DNA of 64,000 nucleotides from Adenophora triphylla var. japonica (GCA_022495995.1 JAFEMH010001364.1:422254-486253); one strand, 5' to 3'; shown: positions 34,288 through 45,899, counted from the first letter of the stretch. Made by a program: numbers and translations. Notes: a model not told the origin generated them from the sequence alone.

Positions 34288-36319
34288 TGTAATAACCCGA
34301 ATTTACCATTGATTTTTTTAATTAATTTGATCTTTTTTAATTTATAATTGACTATTTTAAATTAAATGTTTCCTTTTAATTTAATTATTTGTTATTCCTT
34401 TTTCTAAATGGATTAGAATTGTGAACTTGTGTTATTGGGCTTAAGTTAACCTAGTTTGACCCGAATTACCTAATTGGGCTAGGTGTTGAAAACAACTCAA
34501 GTATATATACATATTTTCTATAGGGTTAATTATTATTTTACAAACCAAGAGAAAGAAGTAGAGAGGAAGGCGGCAGGAAGAGAGCAGCCGAGAGAGAACC
34601 GGTCAGAGAGAGAGAGAGAGAGGCGGCCTAGAGAGAGAGAAAGGAAGAGAGAGGCTGATCCAAGGAAGAAGAAGGAGGAAGAAACAACCTCCATTGATTG
34701 TACCAAGGTAAGATTAAATTCTTATGTTTTGATTTTAGATTTTGAAACCCTAGAAACCCTAGAACTCTTGGATTGATGGATTAGGGTTTGGGCATGTTTA
34801 TTATGGGTTTTAATGCATACTAGGGTTTATGAGAGATATAAGGGTTTGTGATGTGTGGTATGTGTGTGCCGTGTGTGTGTTATGTGTATTCCGTATGTGT
34901 GTGTTGTGTGTACCGTGTTTGTGTCTGTTGTGTGTGCATCGTATGTGTGTTGTGTGTGGGTGTGTGTTCAGCCGTGTGTATGTGTGTGTGAGTGGCAGCT
35001 GGTGGGTGTGTGTGTGTGCTAGGGTTTAATGCGTGTGTGTTAGGGTTTAGTGTGTGTTTGTGTGTGTGCTGGAAAAGGTGAAATCAGTGTGTGTAATTGA
35101 GATTGAAGAGAAATAAAAAGAGGTTTGAACATAGAAATCCTAGGAGTAATTTAGTAAACCTAAAGGGGTAAATGATTTACCTTTAGAAGAGGTAAAGAAT
35201 AATAACTCTTAGACTATCAAGGTCATTGAAGTTAGTTTTGGGTTAAGTAAATAAGAAAATACTTTTGCCCTAAGAAAACCTTTTGTATGATTGTAGATTC
35301 GTGCGATGATTCATTGCAAGGAAGTGCAATCAATCGATGTAAGGGATTACGTTCTATAGTATTGAATGTTTTCATATATCCTTTGGATAGGATTCCTTGA
35401 TTTCATAAATTATATGCTACCAAGTGGCCGGTAGTTATTTGTATTCAAATTGATTGAACGTCTTTTTATTATCTTACCATTGATATGTTTTGTTCAATGA
35501 GTATTCATGTTGTTTGAATTTGATTATGTGTTCTTGTACCTTGAACACCACATGTATATTTGCTATATCTGATTTAAAAGGATATAGTTAGCTTTGTACG
35601 ACTAAAAAGGATTTAAATGAATTAGTCTAGTCTGAGATTAAAGGACTTTGACATTTTCATACTACTTGATGAAGTAGTTTGATTATCATGATATATCAGA
35701 ATAAGAGAGAGCCTTAGATAAAAGGCATAGATTCTCTTATTCAGAATAAGGGGGCGCCCCAGATAAAAGGCGAAACGATCACCAGAAAAGGGTATCGGAG
35801 TCACCCCAGATTAAAGGTGCACCGTTACTTGGAATTGACGGACTATATGTTTACAGTCTTCATCTTGATTATTCTTGTGAAAGGGCCACTATTTGCTATT
35901 TGAAAAGTATTCTTCATTGTTGTTCTCGTATCTGAACCATATATTGTATAAGTTATTCTTTCATTGAGTATTCGTTTGAACTCCGTTTGTTCTGGTCATC
36001 TCTTTCTAGAACCCGAAGATATCATGTATGAACTTACTGAGCATTGTTCGCTCACCCCTTCTTATTCTTTCCCCTCCCAGGTAATAAGCGAATGGAATGG
36101 AATGGTCGCATGAATAGCGGCTTAGCATATATGGAGTTATAGTTATTTTGATGACAATAAGTACTATTTAGAGCTAGTGGGTTGTACTAGCCATTGGTTA
36201 TTTAATGACATTTATTGATGTAATACTTTAGGGTTATCGTTGGAGCATTTTATGAATATTGTTTATGTTTTGGGATTTATTGTTATTATTATGAATTAGG
36301 GAAATTAGGGGTAGTTACA
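34288..36319 (+). mobile_element. Solo LTR of a retrotransposon (2.03 kb)
   Basis: It begins TGTAATAACCCG and ends GGTAGTTACA, so both the TG...CA rule and short inverted ends (TGTAA/TTACA) hold. The perfect 5-base duplication GGTTG flanks it (34283-34287 and 36320-36324). There is no primer site, coding region or second LTR, so it is the product of LTR-LTR recombination. The TGTAA(T)AACCCGAA opening suggests Ty3/gypsy, by inference. It contains an AGAGAG-rich part (34590-34700), which gives an Arg/Glu frame, and a GT-rich tract (34855-35070). Neither is a gene. Confidence 0.9.
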
Positions 36320-36324
36320 GGTTG

Positions 36325-37333
36325 TGATGGTTAATGGTGATTTTGTGGTGGTGCAAGACAAATATAATTTGAGAGTAACAATATATCAAATTTTGAGATT
36401 CCATGTCCTATTTCCAACAGTAGAGACCTTGTATTTATAAGGGGAGGGACTAGAAAGAATTTATAATACAAAAAACTAGGTTGTTGTACGACGAGCATGG
36501 ACGATGTCGTACGCCAACTTAGTCTGTCATATGTATGACAAGGAAGGCCTTCTAGAACACATGCATAACTTAGTGTACAAGATATTAGCTAACTTGATGT
36601 ATATGATATTAACAATCAGAAAAAGATAATTACAATAAGAAAAATAGCTCACAAAAAATATTAATAAATATATACAAATAATATATCTAAGATTGTGTAT
36701 ATCTATCATGCTCTCGGAAGTTTGACGACCAATAAGAAAGTACAATCTTGGACAAAATGCCATGAAAGTGAGCTTGGTCAAGCAACGTTGTGAAGATATA
36801 ATCAAGTTAATCTTTAATTTGCAGTAGATGGAGGGCACTCATTAATTCATAATTCGAACATCTTATTTGGGAGAAGAATGTAGGAAGAATTAGGAAAATC
36901 GATGGATATGAGGAGAAAAGATAATGAGGGGTAAGAATAAGAATAAGAAAATGTATTTAAGTGAAGGATTATTAAAAAGATAGAAATAATGTGCAGAGAT
37001 TGTAGAAAAAAATAGAGATAAGAAGAAAAGTTAGGGATCGGTCAAGAGGATTTGTGAAGAAAACAATTTATAAAGAAGACCCAACTTGATTTCAAGATTG
37101 GGAATAAAAGATAGAAATAGTGCATAGTGAGAGAGATAATAATAAGACAAACAGAATATTTTAAAAAGGAAAATCAAAGCGATTGAGAGAGAGAGAAGAC
37201 TACGACTGCAGTAGGCTTAGAGTAAAGAAGATTATGACTAAACATAGTTTTAAGATCGGGAAAGAAGATTGAAAAATTTAATATTTTAGGAGGAGAGAAA
37301 AGGTTCGACCAATTTGAGAGAATTTAAAGTGTT
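36325..37333. other. Intergenic purine-rich DNA, nothing identified
   Basis: About 1 kb. From 36880 to 37330 the plus strand is strongly purine-rich (GAGAGA, AAGAAGA). No frame, RNA gene or repeat end is recognised. Its last five bases before the copia element are not special apart from the target copy CATAA (37334-37338). Confidence 0.55.
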
Positions 37334-37338
37334 CATAA

Positions 37339-37566
37339 TGTAGAAAAAGAGAGAAGGAAGCGCTGGCAATATATTCCTCTTTATATAAAATGATGACCAA
37401 GTTTACAATATATATAAAACCCTAACCTAATTATGCTAGGACTCTCAATTTTAGCCTATGATTATGGGATAATATTTACAATTATATTCGTATCACTATT
37501 GATACATATCCTATATATGCATCAGCATAAATCCTATATATACATCAGCATAAATCACGCCTAATA
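37339..37566 (-). repeat. 3' LTR of the third copia element
   Basis: 228 bases, collinear with 42123-42350. On the plus strand it ends CCTAATA and then meets ten C residues of the purine tract complement. Confidence 0.93.
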
Positions 37567-37576
37567 CCCCCCCCCC

Positions 37577-40500
37577 TCAAGCTAGACGGCCGTAGGGAAG
37601 TCGTAGCTTGACAGACAATGCTTGAAATCGAGGCTTGGACAGTCCTATAGTAAATATATCGGCAAGTTGGTCATCGGTAGAAACATAGTGTAGCTTGAGA
37701 GAACCCCGAGTGACCAATTTGCGAATGAAGTGATAATCAATCTCAATATGCCGGGTGCGGGCATGAAAAACAGGATTACGTGCCATATGAAGTGCAGAGA
37801 GATTATCACAAAATAAGGACGGAGGAGTAAATGGGAGACGTAACTCACGGAACAAATAGGAGAACCACCGAAGCTCAGCAGTCGTAGTGGCAAGAGCACG
37901 GTACTCAGCTTTACTGCTGGAGCGAGAAACAGTGGTTTGCTTCTTCGCAGTCCAAGAAACAAGATTCGGGCCAACAAAGATGCAAGCTCCAGTAGTGGAA
38001 CGACGATCATCGGGATCACCGGCCCAATTGGCATCAGAATAAGCACAAATGGAGAATGAGGGTGATCGACTGAAAGTAAGACCAAGGTGAACCGTTCCTT
38101 TAACAAATCGAAGTAGCCGTTTAGCTGCCACCAAATGAGTAGTGCGAGGTTTGTGCATGAACTGACAAACCTGATTAACCGAGAATGTAATGTCAGGACG
38201 TGTTAAGGTGAGATACTGAAGTCCACCAACTAAGCTCCGATAAGTGGTGTGATCAGATAGATGGTCACCATCCTGACCGGATAACCGAGTATGTGGAATA
38301 GTAGGCAAAGAAGTGGGTTTGCAGTCCGTCATATTAAACCGAGCAAGAAGGTCAAGAGCATATCGGGACTGACCCAAGTGTAAGGTGTCACTAGTACGTG
38401 TGGCTTCCAACCCTAAAAAGAAGCTCAAGTCACCCAAACGGCGACTATCAAACGTATTACAGATGTCATCAATCACAGAAGAAACAATAGCTATAGATGA
38501 GCCAGTGATGATGATATCATCGACATAAACGAGGATGAAGACAGTAGCCTCTGATGAATGTCGAATGAATAAAGACGAATCAGAACGGCTATTATAAAAA
38601 CCATGACGGAGAAGAAATTCGTGTAAACGTTGAAACCAAGCACGAGGAGAATGCTTCAAGCCATAAAGTGCTTTATGAAGCTTACAAACATGATCAGGAG
38701 CAGCGGAATCAACAAAGCCTGGTGGTTGTTTCATGTAAACCTCCTCATGAAGAAAACCGTTAAGAAAAGCATTACGAACATCAAGCTGCTTGATGTCCCA
38801 ATTCCGAGAATGGGCCACTGTCAGTACGGTGCGAATGGTGGAAGGCTTGACAACGGGACTAAAGGTCTCGTCATAATCAAGATCGACCTGTTGAGTGAAC
38901 CCTTGAGCAACCAAGCGAGCCTTATGTCTGTCTATAGAACCATCCGCTTTCCGTTTAACCTTAAAAATCCACCGACAACCAACAAAGTTCATTTGAGGCT
39001 GATATGGGACAAGAGACCACGTCTTTTTCTTATGAAGTTTCGAAATTTCTTCTGTCATTGCAGACTGCCAGTGGATGAATTTCGATGCTTGTTTAAAAGT
39101 ACGAGGTTCATAAAAGGGATCCTCCCGAACTGCATTAAGACTGTACCGAGGAGAGCAAGGGGATGTAGCATCATAGAGATCTTGCAAACCTCGATAACGG
39201 AGTGGAGGAGTGGAGGAATCACCACCCAAATCCTGATGAACTTGACTGGAATTACCCGCAGAAATTGGTGTGAGATTGTTCGTGGCAGGATGATCTGGAG
39301 TCTCAGCAATAGGAGTAGAACTGGGATGTCTACTGTTTGCCGAAATCTGAGGAGGGTTGCTAGATGTCAACGCAGGAAAGTGTAGAGGTACCGGCGTATG
39401 TGAGAAGACTGGCCTAGATGGAACCAGGCCACTGGGCTGCTGCAAAGGAGAAGGTGGTCGAACAGAGCCAGGTAACGACGAAGCAGACTGCACTAGATGT
39501 TGCTGAGGTGTGGCCTGCTGCCCAAATAAAGGGTTGGTTACTAAAGGGCTAGTAGAAGTGGACTGAGCAGTACCAAGACCAGCACTGAGAAAAGACCCAA
39601 AGTGATGATCCATGCTAACTGCTGAGGCAAGAGAGAGCCATTGTGTACCTGCTAGCACTTTATTTGTATTTGGATCTTGCCAAGGAAAATTAGTCTCATA
39701 AAAAACAACATGTCTTGATATGTATATTTTCCTATTTGTTAAATCCATACAACGATACCCTTTACGCATATCATCATAACCAAGAAAGATGCAGTGAGTT
39801 GACTTTGGCATAAGTTTATGTGCATTGGTAGGAACGACATATGGAAAACAATAACACCCAAACACTTTGAGAAGACGATATTCAGGTTTACGTTTCCATA
39901 ATTTTTCATACGGGGACAAAAACGTATGTTGACGCATAGGAAGCTGGTTAATGAGATAAACGGCGATGTTGAAAGCCTCGAGCCAAAAGTTATAGGGAAC
40001 TTTTGCTTTGGCCATAAGACACAAACCCATCTCCACAATATGGCGATGTTTACGTTCCACTACATCATTCTGTTGGGGAGTGTAGGGACACATAAGTTGG
40101 TGTTTAATGCCAACACTTTGGAGATAGTTGACAAAAACACGACTAGTAAATTCACCACCCCCATCCGTTTGAAGTTTCTTAACAGTGTGAATAGCAAAAA
40201 TTATACGAGATAATTGGTTTTCAATCTGAGTTTTAAAAGTGGAGAATATTTGTGTAACATTGGATTTATGAGTCATAGGAAAAATCCCTACAAAACGAGA
40301 AAAATCATCCACGATAGAAAAATAATAACGAAAACCATTCATAGAATTGACCGGGGCAGGACCCCAAACATCCAAATGAAGCATATCCAAGGGATACAAT
40401 GAATTAAAAGTTCTAGAATAAAAAGGCAATTGACTAGACTTCCCTAAAGGACACCAATGACAACAGTGATTGGTGTCAAATTTATTACTTAACGGCAAAT

Positions 40501-42052
40501 GAACTTTGTGACACAAAACTTTGAAGACCGGAGTGGAAGGATGACCCAAACGAGCATGCCAGGTATCTTGACTCGATCTTTCACCAAGAAGTGCAACAGG
40601 ACTATTGGACGACTCTGTATTGAAGGAAAGCTTGTAAAGACCACCATAATTACTGCCAGAAATAAGAATCGCCTTCGTCTGATTGTCCTTGACACGAAAA
40701 CCACACGAGTCAAGTTCAAAGAAACAATCATTATCCTTAGAGAATTGGCGAATGGATAATAAAGGCCGATGAATTTTAGGAACAAAAAGCATATTACGAA
40801 GATGAAACGAACGATTATTTATATGGACAGCAGAATTACCAATACGAGAAATATTTAATTTAGAACCATTGCCAACAGTAACTGCATCTGTACCTGAGTA
40901 TGGATAGGATCCGGAGAATGAAGTCGGGTCTGCGGTCATATGATTCGTGGCACCCGAATCAAGAATGTATGGATCCGTGTGAGCCAAATATGCAGCATAC
41001 TTTTGACAATCCAACCCACTATGTCCATGGCAAAAGCAGATCTGACATGTCACATCTGGAGTTGGTAAAATTCCACGACCATTCTGTCCAGAGAAACCCC
41101 CTCGGTTATGAGTGTTACTCGAACCACCACGGCCACGATTTTGGTTATTCCCTCTGACATGCCCATTGTTGTGGTTGTTGTTCCAAGATCCTCCGCTGTT
41201 GTTATTGTTGTTGTTGTTCCAAGATCCGTCCCACTGCCCACGGTTTCCATTACCCCTGTTATTTTGTCGATTCCCGTTGCCACGGTTACGACCTTGACCA
41301 TTACCTCGGTGCTGCTGACCTCCACCACCTCGGTTTGTTACAAAATTAGCCTCGACAGGCTTCTCTACTAGCAAGGCCGAAGCCTGTTGAGTTGGTACAG
41401 AGAACTTTTGTAAGAGCTTCTCCTCCTTGAGGAGCAAATCATTTAGAATATCCAACTTGAGAGGATCACGAGCGTGGATAGCAGCTGTAGAGGTAAGAAA
41501 CTCCTTGTATTCTTGGCCAAGACCTCCAAGAATACGTTGGATAAGAATAGAGTCATCAACAGGACTACCTGCAACTGTAAGGGCATCAGAAATTTGAGAA
41601 GCCCGAAGTAGATAATCAGCAATGGAGGTGTCGGCTGATTTCTTTAGGTCATGAAGCTTCTCGTTGAGGGTTTCAATCTAAAGGGCGGAAGTTGCACCAA
41701 AACGCTTCGGCAAAACAGCCCATGCTGCCGGAGCCGTATCACACGAGTTTAGATAGGGATGAACGGCTGGGGTGACAGTCCCTTTAATCTAGCCACACAC
41801 GAGATCAGTGGCCGACTTCCAAGTCTCATGATCCAAATTATCCTTGCCATCTGCAAGCTTCTTCGGCGGCTGTTGAATATCGATAACAAACAGTAATTTG
41901 TGAGTGCGAAGAAGAGTCTTGAAGAGGGTACTCCAATTCACATAGTTATCCTTTGTCAAAAACGTCTGACCCATAATCACATTAGGGTTGTAGAATATGG
42001 GAAGAGCGTTGGATGAAGAAGAAGAGGCATGGTGTGTAAGGGCAGTTTCCAT
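37577..42052 (-). CDS. Copia gag-pol polyprotein with two internal TAG codons
   Basis: One frame of 1,492 codons including the stop. The start METALTHHAS lies 60 bases inside the primer site. Gag (42052 to about 41100) ends in an Asn/Gly/Arg-rich stretch and a CQICFCHGHSGLDC knuckle. Then come protease (ILDSGATNHM, near 40955), the pre-integrase ARLGHPS motif, an integrase zinc finger (HCCHWC) and core (TDGGGEF, ERKHRHIVEM), reverse transcriptase (YVDD near 38518) and RNase H (YSDANWAGDP near 38030), ending YGRLA. The frame is interrupted only by TAG at 41789-41791 and TAG at 41678-41680, both within gag. From 41455 to 37577 it is open for 1,292 codons. It encodes all enzymes for transposition; the stops probably silence it, unless read through. 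Confidence 0.92.
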
Positions 42053-42111
42053 GGCTGTTTATGAGAGAGAATAAGAAGAAATGGGAAGCCTAAATTCTGG
42101 ATCGAATGTTA

Positions 42112-42122
42112 GACTGATACCA
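42112..42122 (-). promoter_or_regulatory. Primer-binding site of the third copia element
   Basis: On the minus strand TGGTATCAGTC directly follows the LTR end, a variant of the tRNA-Met complement. Confidence 0.88.
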
Positions 42123-42350
42123 TGTAGAAAAAGAGAGAAGGAAGCACTGGCAATATATTCCTCTTTATATAAAATGATGACCAAGTTTACAATATATATA
42201 AAACCCTAACCTAATTATGCTAGGACTCTCAATTTTAGCCTATGATTATGGGATAATATTTACAATTATATTCCTATCACTATTGATACATATCCTATAT
42301 ATACATCAGCATAAATCCTATATATACATCAGCATAAATCACACCTAATA
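42123..42350 (-). repeat. 5' LTR of the third copia element
   Basis: 228 bases. On the minus strand it starts TATTAGGTGTG and ends TTTTTCTACA, next to the primer site. It contains a tandem pair CCTATATATACATCAGCATAA (plus strand, near 42294-42338). Confidence 0.93.
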
Positions 42351-42369
42351 CATAAGTGAAATGATATGT

Positions 42370-42774
42370 TGGGGGTTTCGTGGGTTGCCTTACAGTTTGA
42401 GGTTCTTGCTGCCATTCTTTTCTCTCGAGCCTTTGCATTTTGAGGTTGTATTTCATTAATGTTGTCTCGCTTGTGGGGGTTTTCATTTTGCTTCATTTTG
42501 AGTCAAATGTGTTAAAATTTGATCTGGAGCTCTTGTTGCTGATCATGGAGTAGATGGGTGCTCTTCATCATTGACTGGTGGCTTCGTTCAAAAAAGAATT
42601 CACTACCTGGTGGCTTAAGGAGTCTCTTTTGCTATATGACTTGTTTTGTATTGGTTTGCTATTCGTTTTCTTTTTGGTTCTCTTCCAGGCTTATGAGGTT
42701 GTCATTGTGTAAGCCTTGTGTGGTTATTTCATGTTTTTGTTAATAAAATTAATTTGTTGCCCAGCAAAAAAAAG
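42370..42774 (+). mobile_element. Probable 3' end of an L1-type LINE or other poly(A) retrocopy
   Basis: Thymine-rich, non-coding sequence ends in TTAATAAAATTAATTTG, then TTGCCCAGC and a run of A (to about 42774). A polyadenylation signal followed by an A tail is what a 5'-truncated LINE or a retrocopy leaves. No open frame and no clear flanking duplication. Confidence 0.4.
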
Positions 42775-43195
42775 TATAATGAATCATATAGAGATAAGAG
42801 AGAAAAAAGACCCAATGTGACATTGGGAACGATGTCAGTCATCCTGTGTGATTACATCAAGGACTGCTAAAGACAAATTTCAATAAAGAAAAACCATATA
42901 GGGTTACAAATGTGATCACATCACAGGTTGAATCAGCTGGTTTAGAGTAACCACAGTAAAAGTCACTCGACCGTGAAGGGAGAGGAGAAGATTAGGAGAG
43001 GCCATGAGGGCGATTTGAGAAGGAGAAAACATTGATATATGAAGAATAAAGAAAGAAGAGAAGAAGGGTACTCAAGTTACGACACAAAGAAGACAGAAGA
43101 TTATGTGCAGTAACTTTAGACAATAGGGACACGTCAATATTGAGCAAGAATTAGAAGAAGATGAAGAGGGGGAGATAAATAAAAAAGAAGAAAGA
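42775..43195. other. Purine-rich intergenic DNA
   Basis: AG-rich sequence with no frame or known motif, similar in composition to 36880-37330. Confidence 0.5.
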
Positions 43196-43357
43196 AGAAT
43201 TTGAGATCTTTAGTTAGAAGGGAATAATAAGAGGGGTAGGGGAAGACCTAAACAAACTTGGATTAGAGTAATTGAAAATGATATGAATTTACTTGGAGTG
43301 GATGGAAGTATGGTGTTGAAGAGGCCGGAGTGGAGGGCAAAAATCCATGTGGGGGGT

Positions 43358-43397
<40 letters not shown>

Positions 43398-43596
43398 TTT
43401 TTTTTTTTTTTTATTTATTTTTTTTTTTATTTTTTTTTATTTTTTTTTATTTTTTTAATTTAATTTATTTTTTTATTTTTTATTTTTTTTTATTTTTTAT
43501 TATTATTATTTTTTTTTCACGATAACATATGAGAATTCATGTTAGCCGACCCCAATTTTTTTTGGGACTAAGGCTTTGTTGTTGTTGTTGTTGTAA
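43196..43596 (+). mobile_element. 5'-truncated RTE-clade LINE, 3' end
   Basis: A frame from about 43224 to 43350 reads RGRGRPKQTWIRVIENDM and then RPEWRAKIHV before a stop. This is the conserved C-terminal tail of plant RTE-type LINE proteins. The 3' part contains CCGACCCCAATTTTTTTTGGGAC and ends in a TTG repeat (43572-43593), the typical RTE trinucleotide tail. An expanded poly(T)/TTTTA tract (43361-43515) separates the two parts. Only about 400 bases remain of a roughly 3-kb element. Confidence 0.75.
43361..43515. repeat. Poly(T) with ATT interruptions
   Basis: About 150 bases of nearly pure T with sporadic A, inside the LINE 3' region. Expansion or assembly uncertainty is possible here. 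Confidence 0.9.
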
Positions 43597-43809
43597 TAAG
43601 AAGAGTAGAATGGAGTAGGTAGGAGAGAATATTAAGTGGTGGCCATAGGAGGAGAGCCGAAAATTAAGAGAAGAAGAAGAAGAAGATCGAGAGAGAGAGA
43701 GAGGAAGAAAAGACTGAATCTTTTCCCTCTAATACCATATTGAAGTAAAAGAGAATTGTGAAAATATCAAATTGTTTTATCAATGTACTTGTGTAGCGTT
43801 GTGAGAAAG

Positions 43810-44803
43810 AAATTCTGATTCTTTTTATTTTTATGAGTCGCCACCTATATTATTTGATTGGAAACATAGAAAAACCATTTGAAAGAGATTTGAGTTCGGG
43901 GCTTAGGTTATGAAATGGGTAGGTTTAGAAGGCATCCATTTCACCCAATCCGAAGATCGGTCTTGCTAAAGAAAAGAGAGGTTTTTCAAAAGAAGAAGTA
44001 AAAAACGAATCCAAAAATACTACAAATAAAGGTCCATTTGACGAGGTCAAACGGAATGTAGAATCGATTGCTTCGAGACCGTCTCCATGATTTGGAGAGG
44101 CTCTAGGCCGATCCTAGATTCTATGGACTTATACCACTCTAACAATCAATTAGAAGGAAGATTAGGAATTACCTTGCGTGAGGTGATTTGGGCAGAGTTT
44201 CGACTCAAGTTTAGAGTCGACCCTTCACACGGACAGAGCTTCGCCTTGGTCCTTGATTTGGAGGTTGATGCTTGTTTATCAACAAGGTTGACAAACAAAC
44301 TATGAGGTGAGTTTTAGGGTGATTTTGAGGGATTCTTTCAGGGAAAGAAAACGACAAAATGTGTGTGTGTTGTGTAAATTCGCGGTTTGGGATTTTCGAC
44401 CTCTGACCTCTTGAGCCTTGGAAGTCACCAAGTATTTATAGAGGTTGGATATGAAGAAGTGGAGAGTTAAAACCCTATCGATGGTTCTAGACCTCCTCTC
44501 CCATTGGTTGGCCGGAGAGATAAAGTTTTATCCCGAAAAGAGGTTGAAATCGACGAGGGAACTCTGTCGTGCACCGCAGAGGAGATATCTCGCGCGAGAC
44601 ACGCCATCTCGCGGCGAGATATTGCTCCTGTGGACGTTTTGTCCTTTCCTCGTTATCTCGTATGCGGTTTAGTCCCAAACTAACGGTAGTTGGTCAAAAC
44701 TTTAACGAAACATGACGAAATGGTGGATTTCTACTTCTTGACTCAAAGCGAGACTTAGAGTGGTATAAGTATGATCCGATGTGTTCGGAATGGGGTGTCT
44801 ACA
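43810..44803 (-). repeat. 3' LTR of Tat element 1 (left boundary approximate)
   Basis: On the minus strand it opens TGTAGACACCCCATTCCG, homologous to the opening TGTAAGTACCCCAATCTGG of the second element's LTR. The TATA box TATAAATA lies at 44433-44441 (minus), and about 145 bases upstream is the palindrome pair at 44586-44619. Downstream is a GGTGGCGACTC stretch near 43842, also present in the U5 of LTR 2. Where it ends on the left (43800-43835) cannot be fixed without a second LTR copy. Confidence 0.75.
44586..44619 (-). promoter_or_regulatory. Palindrome pair in the LTR of Tat element 1
   Basis: On the minus strand, ATCTCGCCGCGAGAT, a 5-base spacer, then GTCTCGCGCGAGAT. The same pair with the same 5-base spacing stands at 45697-45730 and 48486-48517 in front of the antisense genes. 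It is placed like an upstream promoter element, 145 bases from the LTR TATA box. Confidence 0.8.
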
Positions 44804-44890
44804 GAGCCCCTCGGCGACAAGTCTTATGAAAGAAGTCATGTCGACGATAGAAAAGACATCATTCGAACATCGGGATGGTCGTGCCGCACG

Positions 44891-44938
44891 GCCGCCTACG
44901 TATCTCTATCGGAGAATCGGACCATAACGTAGTTCGAC
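44891..44938 (-). other. Hairpin motif GAACTACG...CGTAGGC, copy before the purine tract
   Basis: In the orientation of pol it reads GAACTACGTTATGG, a middle part with TCTCC...AGAGA pairing, then ATACGTAGGCGGC. The outer stem CTACGT(T)A pairs with TACGTAG. The related copies at 50391-50446 and 59881-59925 have different stem bases that still pair. Confidence 0.75.
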
Positions 44939-44977
44939 TCCAAAACACGAAAAGGTTGCTTTAGGTATTTTGAAAAC

Positions 44978-44979
<2 letters not shown>

Positions 44980-45013
<34 letters not shown>
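44980..45013. repeat. Poly(T) tract
   Basis: About 34 T residues between the second hairpin motif and the tandem repeats of element 1. Confidence 0.9.
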
Positions 45014-45018
<5 letters not shown>

Positions 45019-45084
45019 GAGGAGATTTTATTTTTTGAAAAGGTAAATTCATACCGAGGAATCAAATCAAGACCCAATTCGAAT

Positions 45085-45470
45085 ATACCCGTCTCAAGAT
45101 TCGCCCGTCTGGGCTCCGAACTCGCGGAACTATGTTAGAAAACAAAGGCTTACCTGTCCGGTCCTCTGAGTCCTGTTGTTTTTGTGACGATTCGCCGTTC
45201 TGGGCTCCGAATCGGGCTTTTTGCTGTTGGGGATGACGATTCACCTGTTTGGGCGTTGAATCGGGCTTTTGGTTCGACGATCCACCTGTCTGGGCGTTGG
45301 ACCGGGCTTTTTGATGACGATCCACCTGTCTGGGCGTTGGACCGGGCTTTTTCTTTGATGACGATCCACCTGTTTGGGCGTTGGACCGAGCTTTTCTGAT
45401 GACGATCCACCTGTCTGGGCGTTGGACCGGGCTTTTTCTTTGATGATTCACCTTTCTGGGCTCTGAATCA
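45085..45470 (-). repeat. Minisatellite in the 3' region of Tat element 1
   Basis: Seven or eight units of 36-45 bases. On the plus strand each has GACGATCCACCTGTCTGGGC, then GTTGGACCGGGCTTTTT and a short variable link. The frame across it (174 codons, minus) is repeat translation. The 3' untranslated regions of Tat/Ogre elements are a known source of tandem repeats that can spread as satellites. Confidence 0.88.
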
Positions 45471-45696
45471 TGTAAATTGGGTAGATCTTTGGACCACTCG
45501 GTTCTCGGGCGACTGGTGCCGTACCGGGCGATTGTGCGCACGTCACGTTTGACTCGTTCCGTGACTTGCGGTACCGGTTTTTCCACGTTTCCTTGCTAGT
45601 TTATCATTTCCAAGGGTAAATGTGTCAAAATTTTGAACTTTGACGTTGCGTAGACGCTTATTGTCGGGGACAATTTTGTCCTTTTCCAGAAGGTTT

Positions 45697-45752
45697 ATCT
45701 CGCCGCGAGATATGATATACCGCGCGAGATATCTACTGTCGGGGCATATAAA
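45697..45752 (+). promoter_or_regulatory. Promoter of the plant-mobile-domain gene
   Basis: The palindrome ATCTCGCCGCGAGAT (45697-45711), a 5-base spacer and the second, partly degraded palindrome ATACCGCGCGAGAT (45717-45730) are followed by a TATA box TATAAA (45747-45752). The coding start is 148 bases further on, at 45900, after a pyrimidine-rich leader. The same palindrome type lies in the LTR of this element. Confidence 0.75.
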
Positions 45753-45899
45753 CAGCAGCTCTTGCTTATTTTGAAAATATCCTCTTCAAAATTTCCCTCC
45801 CTAGCTCGAGCCAAGGTCGCCTTTTCTGTGATTTTTCGTGGATTTGCTTGGAGATTCTCCCCTCTAATCCATTCTCAATCCCTCCTTCCTCCATAATCC

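Larger units (their letters stand above)
37339..42350 (-). mobile_element. Complete, young Ty1/copia retrotransposon (5.0 kb)
   Basis: The LTRs at 37339-37566 and 42123-42350 are 228 bases each and differ by only a few substitutions (for example GCGCTGG/GCACTGG). The flanking 5-base duplication CATAA (37334-37338, 42351-42355) fits only if the LTR runs TATTAGG...CTACA on the minus strand, so it ends TA...CA rather than TG...CA. The primer site reads TGGTATCAGTC (42112-42122). The purine tract is TGA followed by ten G (37567-37579), overlapping the gag-pol stop codon. The nearly intact frame and similar LTRs mark it as the most recent LTR insertion here. Confidence 0.94.

Noticed and set aside
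34483..35029. Arg/Glu-rich and Cys/Val-rich ORFs
   Set aside because: They lie within the solo LTR and follow AGAGAG and GTGTGT tracts.
38630..39385. 251-codon plus-strand ORF
   Set aside because: It is the shadow of the intact copia pol on the other strand.
43731..43745. Copia-like primer site on the minus strand (TGGTATTAGAG after TTCAATA)
   Set aside because: No matching LTR copy or gag-pol found on the expected side; could be a remnant but is not supported.
45062..45586. 174-codon minus-strand ORF with internal repeats
   Set aside because: It spans the minisatellite; unit lengths vary and the repeats explain the open frame.
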